A stretch of DNA of 64,000 bases from Gemmatimonas sp. (GCA_023910675.1 JAAVWC010000014.1:38796-102795); one strand, 5' to 3'. Counted from the stretch's first letter, positions 46,977 through 56,734 are shown. Notes: generated from the letters alone by a model not told the origin. A program made the numbers and translations.

Positions 46977-48239
46977 CTACGGCACCAGCCGCACCATCCC
47001 CATTCCGTTCCGGTCGCCTACCCACAGCACTCCGTTGCGCGCGACGATTGTGTTGGCGTACCCAGCCTGCCGCGACGCGCCAAGAATGCTGGGCGTCGGG
47101 AGCAGCTGTATGCGCGTCACGCCATCGACGCCGCCGGCGACGTACAGGTCGTTCCCCATGAAGGCCATGTCGAACGCAAAGCGTGGCTCGCCCTTGAGGC
47201 GCCACGGTTGCTGCTGCACGCCGGACGGCTGCGCCGCGAGCATGTCGCGTGTCCAGATGATCACGCCCTCGGTCCCGCTCGCCGCCGCAATCCAGTTGGT
47301 GCCACTCGCAATCGCGTTTGCCTGTCCACCGACTGCGGTCCGCATGATCAGCGAAGGCTTCTCCGCGTCGCTCGCGGGCATCAGCACTTCGTACAATCCC
47401 GAATCGGCACTTACCCACCAGCGCTGCGCCGCCTCGTCGTAGTGCGCCGCCGATACGCGACCAGGCGCGACGACGGTGTCGACCTTGGTTGTGCCCTCCT
47501 GCAGTCGACGAATCTGCATGCGTGCGCCTTCCGCAACGAGCACGATGTCGTTGCTCGCCGCCATCGCGTCGACGGCGCCGCTCAGCACACGCGCCAAGCG
47601 CCCGCTGGCAATGGGCGTCTGCCAGAGGGCATTCCCAGTGCCAATGAGCAACGAGGCGTCGCGGTTGCTCACCGCGATCCGTCGCATGAGGCTCAGGCCT
47701 GCGCCGCGTCGCTGCAGCGCTACCGGGCGCGCGTTGTTGCTCAGCACCTGAACGCCGCTGTCGGTGACCGCGAACACCAGTGAGTCGTTCATGGCCACGG
47801 CAACCGCCTCGGCCGGTAGGCGCAGACGCGCCGCCGTAAAGGCCAGCGCATCACCGGCACGCGGCGCATTGGCGCGACGCTGCGCCGCGAACTCGCGCGC
47901 CATGAACAATCCAGTGAGGGCGCCGCTCACACTGAGGTACGGCAGTGCGCACTTCCACGGTCCGCACTTGCCGGCGCGTTCACCGCGTTCACTCGCGTAG
48001 TAGTAGCCGACCGCCATGGAGCTCCCGATTGCGGCGCCTGCCGTCATCCAGCGAAAGCGGTGATCGTTGGGAAGCGGCCCCATCGTCTCGGCCGCGCCGA
48101 GCGCGTTGCGCCTCGAGCCGGTGCTTTGCGCGATCGCGCCAGACAGCGGCACCGCGGTGAGGAGGGCGGCCGCACCAACCACCCATCGCGGCAGCGATGA
48201 TGGGGGTGGGACAATGCGAGCGGAGGGCAGGTTGGTCAT
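46977..48239 (-). CDS. Exported beta-propeller-like protein
   Basis: A 420-aa protein. N-terminal signal/anchor (LPRWVVGAAALLTAVPLSGA, cut after IAQS), then another hydrophobic stretch (FRWMTAGAAIGSSMAVGYYY). From about 140 on, short repeated beta units with NDSLVFAVTDSGVQVL, SNDIVLVAEGARMQIR, GTNWIAAASGTEGVIIW, FMGNDLYVAGGVDGVTRI and RNGVLWVGDRNGMGMV suggest a beta-propeller like that of sensor/ligand-binding proteins. There is no catalytic motif. Its start overlaps the GWxTD gene stop by 4 bp, so they form a unit. Confidence 0.65.
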   Translation of the reverse strand: MTNLPSARIVPPPSSLPRWVVGAAALLTAVPLSGAIAQSTGSRRNALGAAETMGPLPNDHRFRWMTAGAAIGSSMAVGYYYASERGERAGKCGPWKCALPYLSVSGALTGLFMAREFAAQRRANAPRAGDALAFTAARLRLPAEAVAVAMNDSLVFAVTDSGVQVLSNNARPVALQRRGAGLSLMRRIAVSNRDASLLIGTGNALWQTPIASGRLARVLSGAVDAMAASNDIVLVAEGARMQIRRLQEGTTKVDTVVAPGRVSAAHYDEAAQRWWVSADSGLYEVLMPASDAEKPSLIMRTAVGGQANAIASGTNWIAAASGTEGVIIWTRDMLAAQPSGVQQQPWRLKGEPRFAFDMAFMGNDLYVAGGVDGVTRIQLLPTPSILGASRQAGYANTIVARNGVLWVGDRNGMGMVRLVP

Positions 48240-50472
48240 GAGCGGGCCACGCGGAAGAAGCGAGCAGAACGTGCAGATTGGCCGGACACGAGATCGGTAA
48301 CGATGACATCGAGTCGGTACAGGCCGGCAGGAGAGGTCCCCAGCCCAATGGTATTTACCATGGGGAGGCGGTCGGTCGTTCCCGCCGGCACCTCACGCGT
48401 GAAGCGCACGGTGAGTTCTTCGTTGCCTTCGCGCGTCAGCCCGACCAGATCGGCGACATCGAGCAGATAGCGAATCGCGCCCTGCTTGTTGGCCCGATCG
48501 ATTTCCACCAGCGTCACCTTGAAGCTGACCTCAGCCTTGAATCGCTGATCGGGAGTAGGGCGCAAGCCGTACGTCTCCCAGTACACCGAGAACGGCTCGC
48601 GCTGTGTCATCGTCAGATCGCCGCGCGGCACAATGCCGGCGCTCTGCCATCCCGCACGCGGCTCGTCGGTCGACGTCACGCGCTCGGCGATCATGACGTC
48701 GCTCAGCTCGAGGATGTCCCGACGTGCGCGCGCAATGTCGAGCTCCACATGCGCGCGTGCCACGGCGCTCGAAACATTGGCGTCGGTGCTTTCAACGCGA
48801 ACGCGCAGCGGGCCGGCGGGGACGCCCTGCACGAAGGTTCGCGAGAGCATCGAGCTCGCCGGAAGCGACACACTGATGGTGTCGCGGCGAACCTGCCGCA
48901 TGTTGAGCGGGCGGCCGATGTACAGGCTGGTGAACAGCGAACCCTCGGCGAGATCGACGTTGCCGTACAGGCGTCGCGGGTCGACCGCGTGCGCGACCAC
49001 CAGCTGCGACGTGCTGTCGGTTGCGCCGCGGAAGCGCGAGAGCTGTACCGACACGCTGTCGATGGCACGCAGTGCGATCACGTTGTCGAGCAGGAAGGGC
49101 GCGTCTTCACGCGACTCTTCGGCCAGGCCGCGCATGGGACCAGCAAAGATGGCGTAGTTCATGGCCGGCGGACCGGAGAACACGAACTGCCGGTCTTTGC
49201 GCGGATAGTACCACACGGTGGTGATGCGCCCCGCGGTCTCCGCAGCGTCGGCGGCGTTGTCGCTGGCAAAGGTCGCGATCACCGGTGGCTCACCGTAGCG
49301 GGCAAGTATGAGCCCGCGGTCGGTGCGCCATCCGCTCTGGCGCATGTCGACGCTGGTGAAGCGCAGCTGAGCCGCAGCAATGCGCGCCAAAAACTCCAGG
49401 CGCGCTTCGTTCTCCGGGGTTTCGATCAGCGGATCGGCTGCTTCCCAGTACGACGAATCAGTCAGGCGACGATCCGCCGCCGAGAGCGCGTCGTACGACA
49501 CCGAATCGCGCCGCCGCAAAATGCGCCCCAGATTCGTCATCTCGAGGCGCTCGTCCTCGGGAAAGCGACGCAGCCCCGATTCGAAGAGCGAGTCGGCCGC
49601 GGTGGCGTCGTTCAACCGGTAGGCTGCGAGTCCCGCAGCCAGACGCAAATTGGCGCCACCGGTGCCCGCGTCGAGAAACGGCTGCACGACGCGGCGCATC
49701 TCCTCGTAGCGGTGCTGGTCATACAGCAGCCCCAACAGGCCGATCGCACTCGGCTCGTACGTCGGGACCGCCGCCAGTCCGCGACGGTACAAGTCCTCCG
49801 CTTCGGTGCGATCCGTGGCGCCGATATTGGCAATGGGCCGAGAATTGGACTCGAGAAACTCCCGCGTGTAGCCGCGGCGATACATGGCCAGGTCGGGCTC
49901 GAAAATGAGTCCGGCAACCGTGACCATGTAGCGATCTTTTCGCCGTGAGATAGCGACGTTCCTTTGATCTGCCCCAATTCCCAGCTGATCTCGGCGATCA
50001 GCGGGTTGTCCTGGTTCTCCTCTGCGACCCGCAGCGCCTTCCGAAAGACGCGTTCGGCTTCTGCGCGCAAGAGCGGCGTCAGCAGCCGTATCCGTCCTAT
50101 TTCGAGCAGGTACCGCGCATTGGTGGGGTCGATCTCTGCCGCCCGATCGAGCAGCCGCCACGCCACGAAATTGCGAGGCACATCACCAAAGCGTAGGAAC
50201 GTCGTGCGTGACAGCAGAACCCCGCGCTGATAGAGCACTTCAGGGTTCCGCGGGGCAAGATCCTGCGCACGCCCCAAGGCGCTGAGCGCAGTGTTCGTAT
50301 CCCCCGCGAGGACCAAGCGCCTGGATTCCGCCAGCAACGAATCCACCGCCGGCGTTGTCTCGTAGGTGCGCACACGCCCCGGTGGTTGGGACGCCGTGTT
50401 TTCCTGCGCCCTCAGCGGGCCACCGGCCGGAGAGCAGAGCAATAGGCAAGCGCCGAGCAGGTGTACGCGCAT
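48236..50472 (-). pseudogene. GWxTD-domain/TPR protein split by a frameshift near 49950
   Basis: Two frames together make one protein. The first (50472 to about 49960) starts MRVHLLGACLLLCSPAGGPL, a signal peptide, followed by TPR-like repeats (LAGDTNTALSALGRAQDLAP, GDVPRNFVAWRLLDRAAEID) up to EISWELGQIKG. The second frame (about 49960 to 48236) continues MVTVAGLIFEPDLAMYRRGY, further TPR-like units, GWRTDRGLILARYGEPP (GWxTD signature) and a beta-rich C-terminal half. The join lies near GGGGCAGATC and needs a shift of -1, as if one base were missing. It may be a real pseudogene, a sequencing error in the GGGG run, or an unusual frameshift. The following gene overlaps by 4 bp, so the operon is otherwise tight. 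Confidence 0.7.
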
Positions 50473-50617
50473 AGAAGCTCGAAGGAGGCAGACCGGGGAT
50501 CCCGGACACCGGCACAGAGGTAGTAGCAACAACCGTTACAGGATAATCTCAAGCGTGCGGGCAGTTGTACACCAACAACCGCACGGTCGTCCCAATTCTT
50601 TTCTGGAGAAGTCGAGC

Positions 50618-51295
50618 ATGGTGCGTCTTTCGTGGTGTCGTACGTCTGCCCTGTCGGTCACGGCGCTGGCGCTCTCGCTGGCATCCCCGTTGGCGAGCGC
50701 TCAGGCGCAGGCCTACAACTACCCCTCCATGCAGACGCCGCGGGCCAGCACCCGCGACTACACGGCCGCCATCGTCGGGGGCGCCGGCACGTCGTTCGTC
50801 TTCCAATGGCGCGAAGGGGCCGGCAAGGGGCTCCACTGGCAGCTCGACGGCGGCTTCGCCGACCCCAAGGGCGGCGTCGACCCGCTGTTGTTCGTGGGCG
50901 GTGGACTGGGCAAGGAGCTCACGCGTGCCACCAATGACCAGCCGCTCGACGTGCTCTTCACCGCCGGTGTCGGTGCCGCCATCGGTGGAAACCGTACCGC
51001 CTTCCGCGTGCCGCTTGGCGTGAGCGTGGGGCACACGTTCGAGCTCGATCAGAACATGTCCCTCACCCCGTTCGTACATCCGCGGCTCTCCATTGACGCC
51101 TGCGGCAGCTGCGGCGCCGACAAGGACTCGCGTACCAATCTCAGCGCCAACTTCGATGTGGGTGGCCACTGGCAGGTGAACCGCCAGTTCGGCGTCCGCG
51201 TCTCGGCGTCGTTCAGCGGGTCGGACCTGGTGGGCTCGGACGAAACCCTCGCCATCGGGTTCAACTGGACGCCGGCGGGGTTGGTGCGCAGGTAG
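50618..51295 (+). CDS. Outer-membrane beta-barrel protein
   Basis: A 225-aa protein starting at the ATG after TGGAGAAG. Signal peptide MVRLSWCRTSALSVTALALSLASPLASAQA. The mature part has barrel-like strands (AIVGGAGTSFVFQWREGAGK, GLHWQLDGGFADPKGG, AFRVPLGVSVGHTFELDQNM, VSASFSGSDLVGSDETLAIG) and a C-terminus ending FNWTPAGLVRR. A short loop has two Cys (DACGSCGADKD). No family recognised beyond OmpA-like beta barrel. The tandem repeat array starts 6 bp after its stop, so it may lack a conventional terminator. Confidence 0.7.
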   Translation: MVRLSWCRTSALSVTALALSLASPLASAQAQAYNYPSMQTPRASTRDYTAAIVGGAGTSFVFQWREGAGKGLHWQLDGGFADPKGGVDPLLFVGGGLGKELTRATNDQPLDVLFTAGVGAAIGGNRTAFRVPLGVSVGHTFELDQNMSLTPFVHPRLSIDACGSCGADKDSRTNLSANFDVGGHWQVNRQFGVRVSASFSGSDLVGSDETLAIGFNWTPAGLVRR

Positions 51296-51301
51296 TTCCT
51301 G

Positions 51302-52482
51302 CGCCCCTGCCATCTGTTGTTTCTGCCGTCCGCCGTCTCGGCGCGGCCCTGCGGCATCACGCCGAGAAGGCAGACCGCAGGGATTTAGACGGCAGGGGCG
51401 GAGGAACCGCCGTCGCCCCGCGCGCCTGCAGTCTGTGTGGCTGCCGTCTGCGAGACTCGGCGCGATGTGGCGGCATCACGCCGAGAAGGCAGACGGCAGG
51501 GATTTAGACGGCAGGGGCGGAGGAACCGCAGTCGCCCCGCGCGCCTGCAGTCTGTGTGGCTGCCGTGTGCAAGACTCGGCGCGATGTGGCGGCATCACGC
51601 CGAGAAGGCAGACGGCAGGGATTTAGACGGCAGGGGCGGAGGAACCGCCGTCGCCCTGCGCGCCTGCATTCTGTGTGGCTGCCGTCTGCGAGACTCGGCG
51701 CGATGTGGCGGCATCACGCCGAGACGGCGGACGGCAGGGATCTAGACGGCAGGGGCGGGGGAACCGCCGTCGCCCCGCGCGCCTGCAGTCTGTGTGGCTG
51801 CCGTCTGCAAGACTCGGCGCGATGTGGCGGCATCACGCCGAGAAGGCAGACGGCAGGGATTTAGACGGCAGGGGCGGAGGAACCGCCGTCGCCCTGCGCG
51901 CCTGCATTCTGTGTGGCTGCCGTCTGCGAGACTCGGCGCGATGTGGCGGCATCGCGCCGAGAAGGCAGACCGCAGGGATTTAGACGGCAGGGGCGGAGGA
52001 ACCGCAGTCGCCCCGCGCGCCTGCAGTCTGTGTGGCTGCCGTCTGCAAGACTCGGCGCGATGTGGCGGCATCACGCCGAGAAGGCAGACGGCAGGGATTT
52101 AGACGGCAGGGGCGGAGGAACCGCCGTCGCCCCGCGCGCCTGCAGTCTGTGTGGCTGCCGTGTGCAAGACTCGGCGCGATGTGGCGGCATCACGCCGAGA
52201 AGGTAGACGGCAGGGATTTAGACGGCAGGGGCGGAGGAACCGCAGTCGCCCCGCGCGCCTGCAGTCTGTGTGGCTGCCGTGTGCAAGACTCGGCGCGATG
52301 TGGCGGCATCACGCCGAGAAGGCAGACGGCAGGGATTTAGACGGCAGGGGCGGAGGAACCGCCGTCGCCCTGCGCGCCTGCAGTCTGTGTGGCTGCCGTC
52401 TGCGAGACTCGGCGCGATGTGGCGGCATCGCGCCGAGAAGGCAGACCGCAGGGATTTAGACGGCAGGGGCGGAGGAACCGCT
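51302..52482. repeat. Tandem array of about ten 119-bp palindromic units
   Basis: The period is 119 bp (first step 118). Each unit holds a hairpin: CTGCCGTCTGC - CTCGGCGCGATG - tip - CATCACGCCGAG - GCAGACGGCAG, followed by a linker ending GAGGAACCGCAGTCGCC. Hairpins start at about 51319, 51440, 51559, 51678, 51797, 51916, 52035, 52154, 52273 and 52392. Variants occur: CTGCGAG, CTGCAAG and GTGCAAG in the left arm; 51916 and 52392 share ATCGCGCC with CAGACCGCAG, a sign of unequal exchange. The first unit keeps longer outer arms like the solo copy. The array ends 17 bp before the carbamoyltransferase ATG with AACCGCTGTTAACT. Confidence 0.92.
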
Positions 52483-52498
52483 GTTAACTTCCGCCCCC

Positions 52499-54274
52499 AT
52501 GACGTCCGTCCTCGGAATTTCCGCCTTTTTTCACGATAGCGCCGCCTGCCTGGTGCAGGATGGCGTCATCGTGGCTGCGGCCTCCGAGGAACGATTCTCC
52601 CGTCGCAAGGGAGACGCGGCGTTCCCGGCGCAGGCCGCGGCGTGGTGTCTCGAACAAGGCGGGCTCACCGCCAGTGCGCTCGACGCGGTGGCGTTCTACG
52701 AGAAGCCCATCCTGCATCTCGACCGCCTCTTCGAGAGCTGGCTGGAGACGGCGCCGCGAGGGTGGCGCGCCTTCCTCAAAGGCGGCCCCCTGTGGGCCCG
52801 CGACAAAATCGATCTCGACGGCGCGATTCGCCGGGGATTGAACGGCTACACCGGCAAACTCCTCTGGTGCGAACATCATGAGTCGCATGCGGCGAGCGCG
52901 TTCTTCCCCTCGCCATTTGCCGAGGCGGCCGTGCTCACCATTGATGGCGTGGGCGAATGGGCAACCGCCACCATGGGGATGGGCAGTGGCGCGTCGCTCC
53001 GTCTCACCCATGAACTCCGCTATCCCGATTCACTCGGACTCCTGTACTCCGCGTGTACGTATCACGCCGGATTCCGCGTGAACTCCGGCGAGTACAAGCT
53101 CATGGGGCTCGCGCCGTTCGGCACGCCGCGCTATCTCGACCGCATGTTGCGCGAGCTCGTCGACCTGCGCGACGATGGTTCGTTCCGGCTGTATCGCGCA
53201 CCGTTCGGCTTCGTCGATGGGCTGCATATGACCACGGCGCGCTTCAACGAATTGTTCGATGGGCCGCCGCGCGTGCCCGAGTCGCCCATCACGCAACGCG
53301 AGATGGATCTCGCGGCGTCGGTGCAGCAGCTGACCGAAATGATCGTGCAGCGCATGGTGCGCTCGGTGGTACGCGAAACCGGCGTGCGCGATCTGTGCAT
53401 GGCTGGTGGTGTCGCGCTCAACGCGGTCGCGAACGGCACACTCAAGCGCGAGAAGCTCGTCGACCGCTTATGGGTGCAGCCGGCCGCTGGCGACGCCGGC
53501 GGTGCGCTCGGCGCTGCACTGCTGGCATGGCATCGGTACTTCGGTGGTGCGCGTCATCGCGACAGTGATGACACGGCAATGCACGATACAATGCACGGCG
53601 CGCTGCTCGGCCCTTCGTTCTCTGACGACGCTATCGCCGCCGACCTGGCGGCGCAGGGAGCCGTCGTCGAGACGCTCGGGCGTGACGGCGTGGTGCAGCG
53701 GACAGCCGAATGTCTCGCGACAGGCGGAATTGTCGGGTGGTTCGATGGGCGCATGGAGTTCGGGCCGCGTGCACTCGGGGCCCGGTCCATTCTGGCCGAC
53801 CCGCGTAAGAACGACATGCAGAAGCGGCTCAACGCGCACATCAAGTTGCGCGAAAACTTCCGTCCATTTGCGCCGGCCGTGTTGGCCGAGCGTGCGCATG
53901 AATACTTCGACGGCATCGAGGGCGACGAGTCTCCGTACATGCTGCAGGTGGTGCCCGTGCGTGTCGATGCGCCGCCACTGCCGGCCATCACGCACCGCGA
54001 CGGATCGGCGCGCGTGCAGACCGTTACGGCGGCACGCACGCCGGGAATGCGCGCCGTCCTCGAAGCGTTCGCGGCGCGGACCGACTGTCCGGTGCTCGTG
54101 AATACGAGCTTCAATATCCGCGGTGAACCGGTGGTGCATACACCCGCCGATGCCTACGCGTGTCTCATGCGCACCGACATCGACGCGTTGGCCATTGGCC
54201 CGTACTTCGTGCTGCGCACAGCACAGCCCACCGTTGGGGATGCGCGCTGGCACGTCACGTTGGAGCCGGACTGA
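52499..54274 (+). CDS. Carbamoyltransferase (NodU/CmcH/TobZ family)
   Basis: A 591-aa carbamoyltransferase. N-terminal Kae1-like/ASKHA domain: MTSVLGISAFFHDSAACLVQ, AASEERFSRRKGD, CEHHESHAASAFFPSPF (metal-binding His about 125-130), GEYKLMGLAPFGTP, CMAGGVALNAVANG. C-terminal domain from about 385: GWFDGRMEFGPRALGARSI, LADPRKNDMQKRLNAHIK, LRENFRPFAPAVL, TDCPVLVNTSFNIRGEPVV. All ATP/carbamoyl-phosphate handling motifs look intact. Enzymes of this family carbamoylate sugars or antibiotic/glycan hydroxyls. It is the first gene of a tight operon (stop/start TGATG with the next gene). The promoter must lie in or before the repeat array. Confidence 0.92.
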   Translation: MTSVLGISAFFHDSAACLVQDGVIVAAASEERFSRRKGDAAFPAQAAAWCLEQGGLTASALDAVAFYEKPILHLDRLFESWLETAPRGWRAFLKGGPLWARDKIDLDGAIRRGLNGYTGKLLWCEHHESHAASAFFPSPFAEAAVLTIDGVGEWATATMGMGSGASLRLTHELRYPDSLGLLYSACTYHAGFRVNSGEYKLMGLAPFGTPRYLDRMLRELVDLRDDGSFRLYRAPFGFVDGLHMTTARFNELFDGPPRVPESPITQREMDLAASVQQLTEMIVQRMVRSVVRETGVRDLCMAGGVALNAVANGTLKREKLVDRLWVQPAAGDAGGALGAALLAWHRYFGGARHRDSDDTAMHDTMHGALLGPSFSDDAIAADLAAQGAVVETLGRDGVVQRTAECLATGGIVGWFDGRMEFGPRALGARSILADPRKNDMQKRLNAHIKLRENFRPFAPAVLAERAHEYFDGIEGDESPYMLQVVPVRVDAPPLPAITHRDGSARVQTVTAARTPGMRAVLEAFAARTDCPVLVNTSFNIRGEPVVHTPADAYACLMRTDIDALAIGPYFVLRTAQPTVGDARWHVTLEPD

Positions 54275-54705
54275 TGGCCGCGATGCACACGACATCCTCC
54301 GCCGACGCACTGCCGTCGCCGCGCCGCTTTGCGTTCACGGTGGGGCCCGCCCTGTTGGTACTCGCCGCCGCGGCGACGTTCCGGCAGAAGTCCGGCACCG
54401 TGGGGGTGCTGGTGTCCGCGGCGACGACCATCGGTGCTGTGGTCATGGTGCTGGGTATTGTCGCGCCGCGCGTCTTGGTGCCGGTGGTGCGCCTCTGGAT
54501 GGCGCTCGGGCATCTGCTCGGGCGCATCACCACGCCCGTGCTCTTTACCGCGCTCTGGTGGCTGGCCTTCGTGCCCGTCGGGGTGTTGCGGCGACGCCTT
54601 GGACGCAGCCCACTCGCGCGCGACCCCGATGCCGCCACGTACTGGGTGACGCGGCCCGCACGCGACGAGGCCGTGGCGCGCGCCGCGATGGAACGGCAGT
54701 TTTGA
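54274..54705 (+). CDS. SxtJ-family membrane protein
   Basis: A 143-aa protein starting in the TGA of the carbamoyltransferase (TGATG). Two to three hydrophobic segments are visible: FTVGPALLVLAAAATF (about 20-35), VLVSAATTIGAVVMVLGIVA (about 45-65) and ITTPVLFTALWWLAFVPVGVL (about 87-107). The tail DPDAATYWVTRPARDE (about 118-133) is the sequence I associate with SxtJ-type proteins, which commonly stand between a carbamoyltransferase and a DUF5989 gene. Location is the inner membrane; role unknown. Confidence 0.8.
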   Translation: MAAMHTTSSADALPSPRRFAFTVGPALLVLAAAATFRQKSGTVGVLVSAATTIGAVVMVLGIVAPRVLVPVVRLWMALGHLLGRITTPVLFTALWWLAFVPVGVLRRRLGRSPLARDPDAATYWVTRPARDEAVARAAMERQF

Positions 54706-54708
54706 CGC

Positions 54709-54858
54709 ATGACCATTCTGCGCGAACTGTTTGCGTTTCTCCGCACCAACAAGAAGCTGTGGCTCCTCCCCATCGTCCTCGTGTTCGTGGTCCTTGGTAC
54801 GCTGGTGGTGCTGGCCCAAGGGTCGGTGCTGGCGCCGCTGATCTACTCGATCTTCTGA
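54709..54858 (+). CDS. 49-aa DUF5989-type membrane protein
   Basis: A short gene of 49 codons, ATG 3 bp after the SxtJ-like stop. Product opens MTILRELFAFLRTNKKLWLL, a basic amphipathic N-terminus, then a single transmembrane segment PIVLVFVVLGTLVVLAQG (about 21-38) and ends LAPLIYSIF. This is the typical appearance of DUF5989 proteins (WxFxxxxKKxWLxPi pattern). It is preserved in tight spacing (4 bp to the next ATG), which strongly supports it as a real gene. It is easily missed because of size. Confidence 0.82.
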   Translation: MTILRELFAFLRTNKKLWLLPIVLVFVVLGTLVVLAQGSVLAPLIYSIF

Positions 54859-54862
54859 TCGG

Positions 54863-56734
54863 ATGACGACGTCACGTTCGCGCTGGTTTACCGCGATTGC
54901 GCTCATGGTGCCGCTGCTGCTCTTCGGTGCCATTGAGGGGATCATGCGTGTCGCGTGGCCTGCTGGGGAGTTGCCCCTATTCGTGACCGCCGCCGCGGGG
55001 AACGGCGAGTGGCTCATGGCCAACCCCGTCGTCGCCGCGCGCTGGTTTCCCGGCGAACAGTCGCCGCCGGCGCCCAATCTCGAATTCTTCCGTGCCACCA
55101 AGGCCGCCAACGGCTTCCGGGTGTTTGTCTTGGGCGAGTCGTCGGCGCAGGGCTTCCCGTATCCGCGCACCGGATCGTTTGCGCGGCTGCTCGACGCGGC
55201 GCTCACCGATGCGCTGCCGGATCGCGACGTCGAAGTCGTCACGGTGGGCATTGCGGCCACGAACAGCTACGCGATGCTCGACGTGCTGCCGCAGCTGCTC
55301 GCGCAGCAGCCCGACGCCGTGTTGTACTACGGTGGGCATAACGAGTTCGTCGGTGCACTTGGTGCCGGTTCCGCCATCCGACTCGCCGCCAGTCCGTCGC
55401 TGACGCGGGCCTTCGTCGCGCTGCAGCAGCTGCGATCGGTGCGCGCGCTCAATCGCTACGTCGCGCAACGTCGTGCGCGAAGTGCGGCGGGGGCCGTCAA
55501 TCCGTCGGCCGCGAGCTTCATGGAGTCGGTCACGAACGGGCAGGACGTCCCGATGGACAGCCCGGCGTATCGGATTGGTGTGCAGCAGTTCGACGAGAAC
55601 CTTACACGTATCGCGGAGCGTATCGTCGAGGCCGGGGTGCCGCTGTACATCGCGTCGACGCCGGCCAACGTGCGTGATCAGGCGCCATTTGCATCGGCGG
55701 GCAACGATGCGGCGCGGGCCGCGTTCGCGCAGGCCGTCAACATGCTCGCGGCCGGCGACAGCAGCACATCGCGCGCGGCCTTCTTTCGCGCGCGCGATCT
55801 CGATGTCGTACGCTTTCGCGCGCCCGGGGTGTTCGACTCGGTGGTCGCGCGTGTGGTGCAACGGGTCGCGCAGCGGCGCGGCGCGTCGCCATCGTCGGCG
55901 CGTGTGCACTACGTCCCCGTCGCGGAGGCGTTCGCGGCGCAGAGTCCGGCGGGTACGCCCGGCCATGAGCTCTTTCTCGAACACGTGCACCCCAACCGCG
56001 CGGGCGTGCAGCTCATTGCGAACGTGTTTCTCACGACGCTGCGCAGTGCACCACCTTCTGGCATCACCATCGACAGTACGCGGCTTCGCACGATGGCCGT
56101 GTATGAGCAGCAGGTGGCGGTGACGCCGTTCGATGAACGCATTGCCCAGCATCGCGTGGCGGCGCTCGCGGCGCGGTGGCCATTCGTCGCCATGACGCAG
56201 CAGGGGGACTATCGCGCGACCTATGTGCCACAGAACGCGGCCGATACGCTCGCGTTCCTTGTGGCCGGTGGGGCGCGGCCGTGGGAGTTGGCCAAACTGG
56301 AGCTGGCGCGCCAGCTCGAGGTCGCGGGCGATACGGCGCAGGCTGTGCAGGAGTACCGCGGCTTGGCCAACGACCAGTTCATCTTTGCCGAACCGCACAA
56401 GCTCGCTGGCGCCGCGTTGTTCCGGGCGCGGCGGTTCGCCGAGGCCGACACGCAATTCGAACTGGCGCTCGCGCTGGAGCCGTCGGCGGAGCTGGCGCTG
56501 GTGCGCGCGCGCATCGCTGGCGACGCGCAGCGGTGGCCGCAGGCGGTGCAGATGCTGGAGTTGGCGCAGCGCCTGCAACCTGGGCGCGCGGATGTGCTGT
56601 ATCAGTTGGCGCTGGCGCAGTCGGTGACCGGGAATATTCCGGCGGCTCGCGCCACTGCCGAGGAGTTGCAGCGATTGCACCCGCAATTTCCGGCGCTGGC
56701 GCAGCTGCGTGCCGTGCTCGGGCTGAATCGCTGA
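54863..56734 (+). CDS. SGNH/GDSL-hydrolase-like protein with TPR C-terminus
   Basis: A 623-aa protein, 4 bp behind the DUF5989 gene. N-terminal membrane anchor WFTAIALMVPLLLFGAIEGI. SGNH-like core: block I FVLGESSAQGFPYP (Ser near 93), block III YYGGHNEFVGA (Asn about 160) and block V EHVHPNRAG with the Asp/His pair varied to H-x-H (about 374-381). After about 430, TPR-like repeats (LARQLEVAGDTAQAVQEYRG, AGAALFRARRFAEADTQFEL, LALEPSAELALVRARIAGDA) follow. Likely an inner-membrane anchored, periplasmic acyl- or carbamoyl-ester handling enzyme linked to glycan modification; inference from context. Confidence 0.8.
   Translation: MTTSRSRWFTAIALMVPLLLFGAIEGIMRVAWPAGELPLFVTAAAGNGEWLMANPVVAARWFPGEQSPPAPNLEFFRATKAANGFRVFVLGESSAQGFPYPRTGSFARLLDAALTDALPDRDVEVVTVGIAATNSYAMLDVLPQLLAQQPDAVLYYGGHNEFVGALGAGSAIRLAASPSLTRAFVALQQLRSVRALNRYVAQRRARSAAGAVNPSAASFMESVTNGQDVPMDSPAYRIGVQQFDENLTRIAERIVEAGVPLYIASTPANVRDQAPFASAGNDAARAAFAQAVNMLAAGDSSTSRAAFFRARDLDVVRFRAPGVFDSVVARVVQRVAQRRGASPSSARVHYVPVAEAFAAQSPAGTPGHELFLEHVHPNRAGVQLIANVFLTTLRSAPPSGITIDSTRLRTMAVYEQQVAVTPFDERIAQHRVAALAARWPFVAMTQQGDYRATYVPQNAADTLAFLVAGGARPWELAKLELARQLEVAGDTAQAVQEYRGLANDQFIFAEPHKLAGAALFRARRFAEADTQFELALALEPSAELALVRARIAGDAQRWPQAVQMLELAQRLQPGRADVLYQLALAQSVTGNIPAARATAEELQRLHPQFPALAQLRAVLGLNR

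Noticed and set aside
51437..52339. Series of near-identical 102-codon frames spaced 119 bp
   Set aside because: They are produced by the tandem repeat itself; each reads across hairpins, and none has a ribosome-binding site or family.
51302..52482. CRISPR array
   Set aside because: The period is 119 bp and units are alike throughout, without short repeats separated by unique spacers; no cas genes are present.
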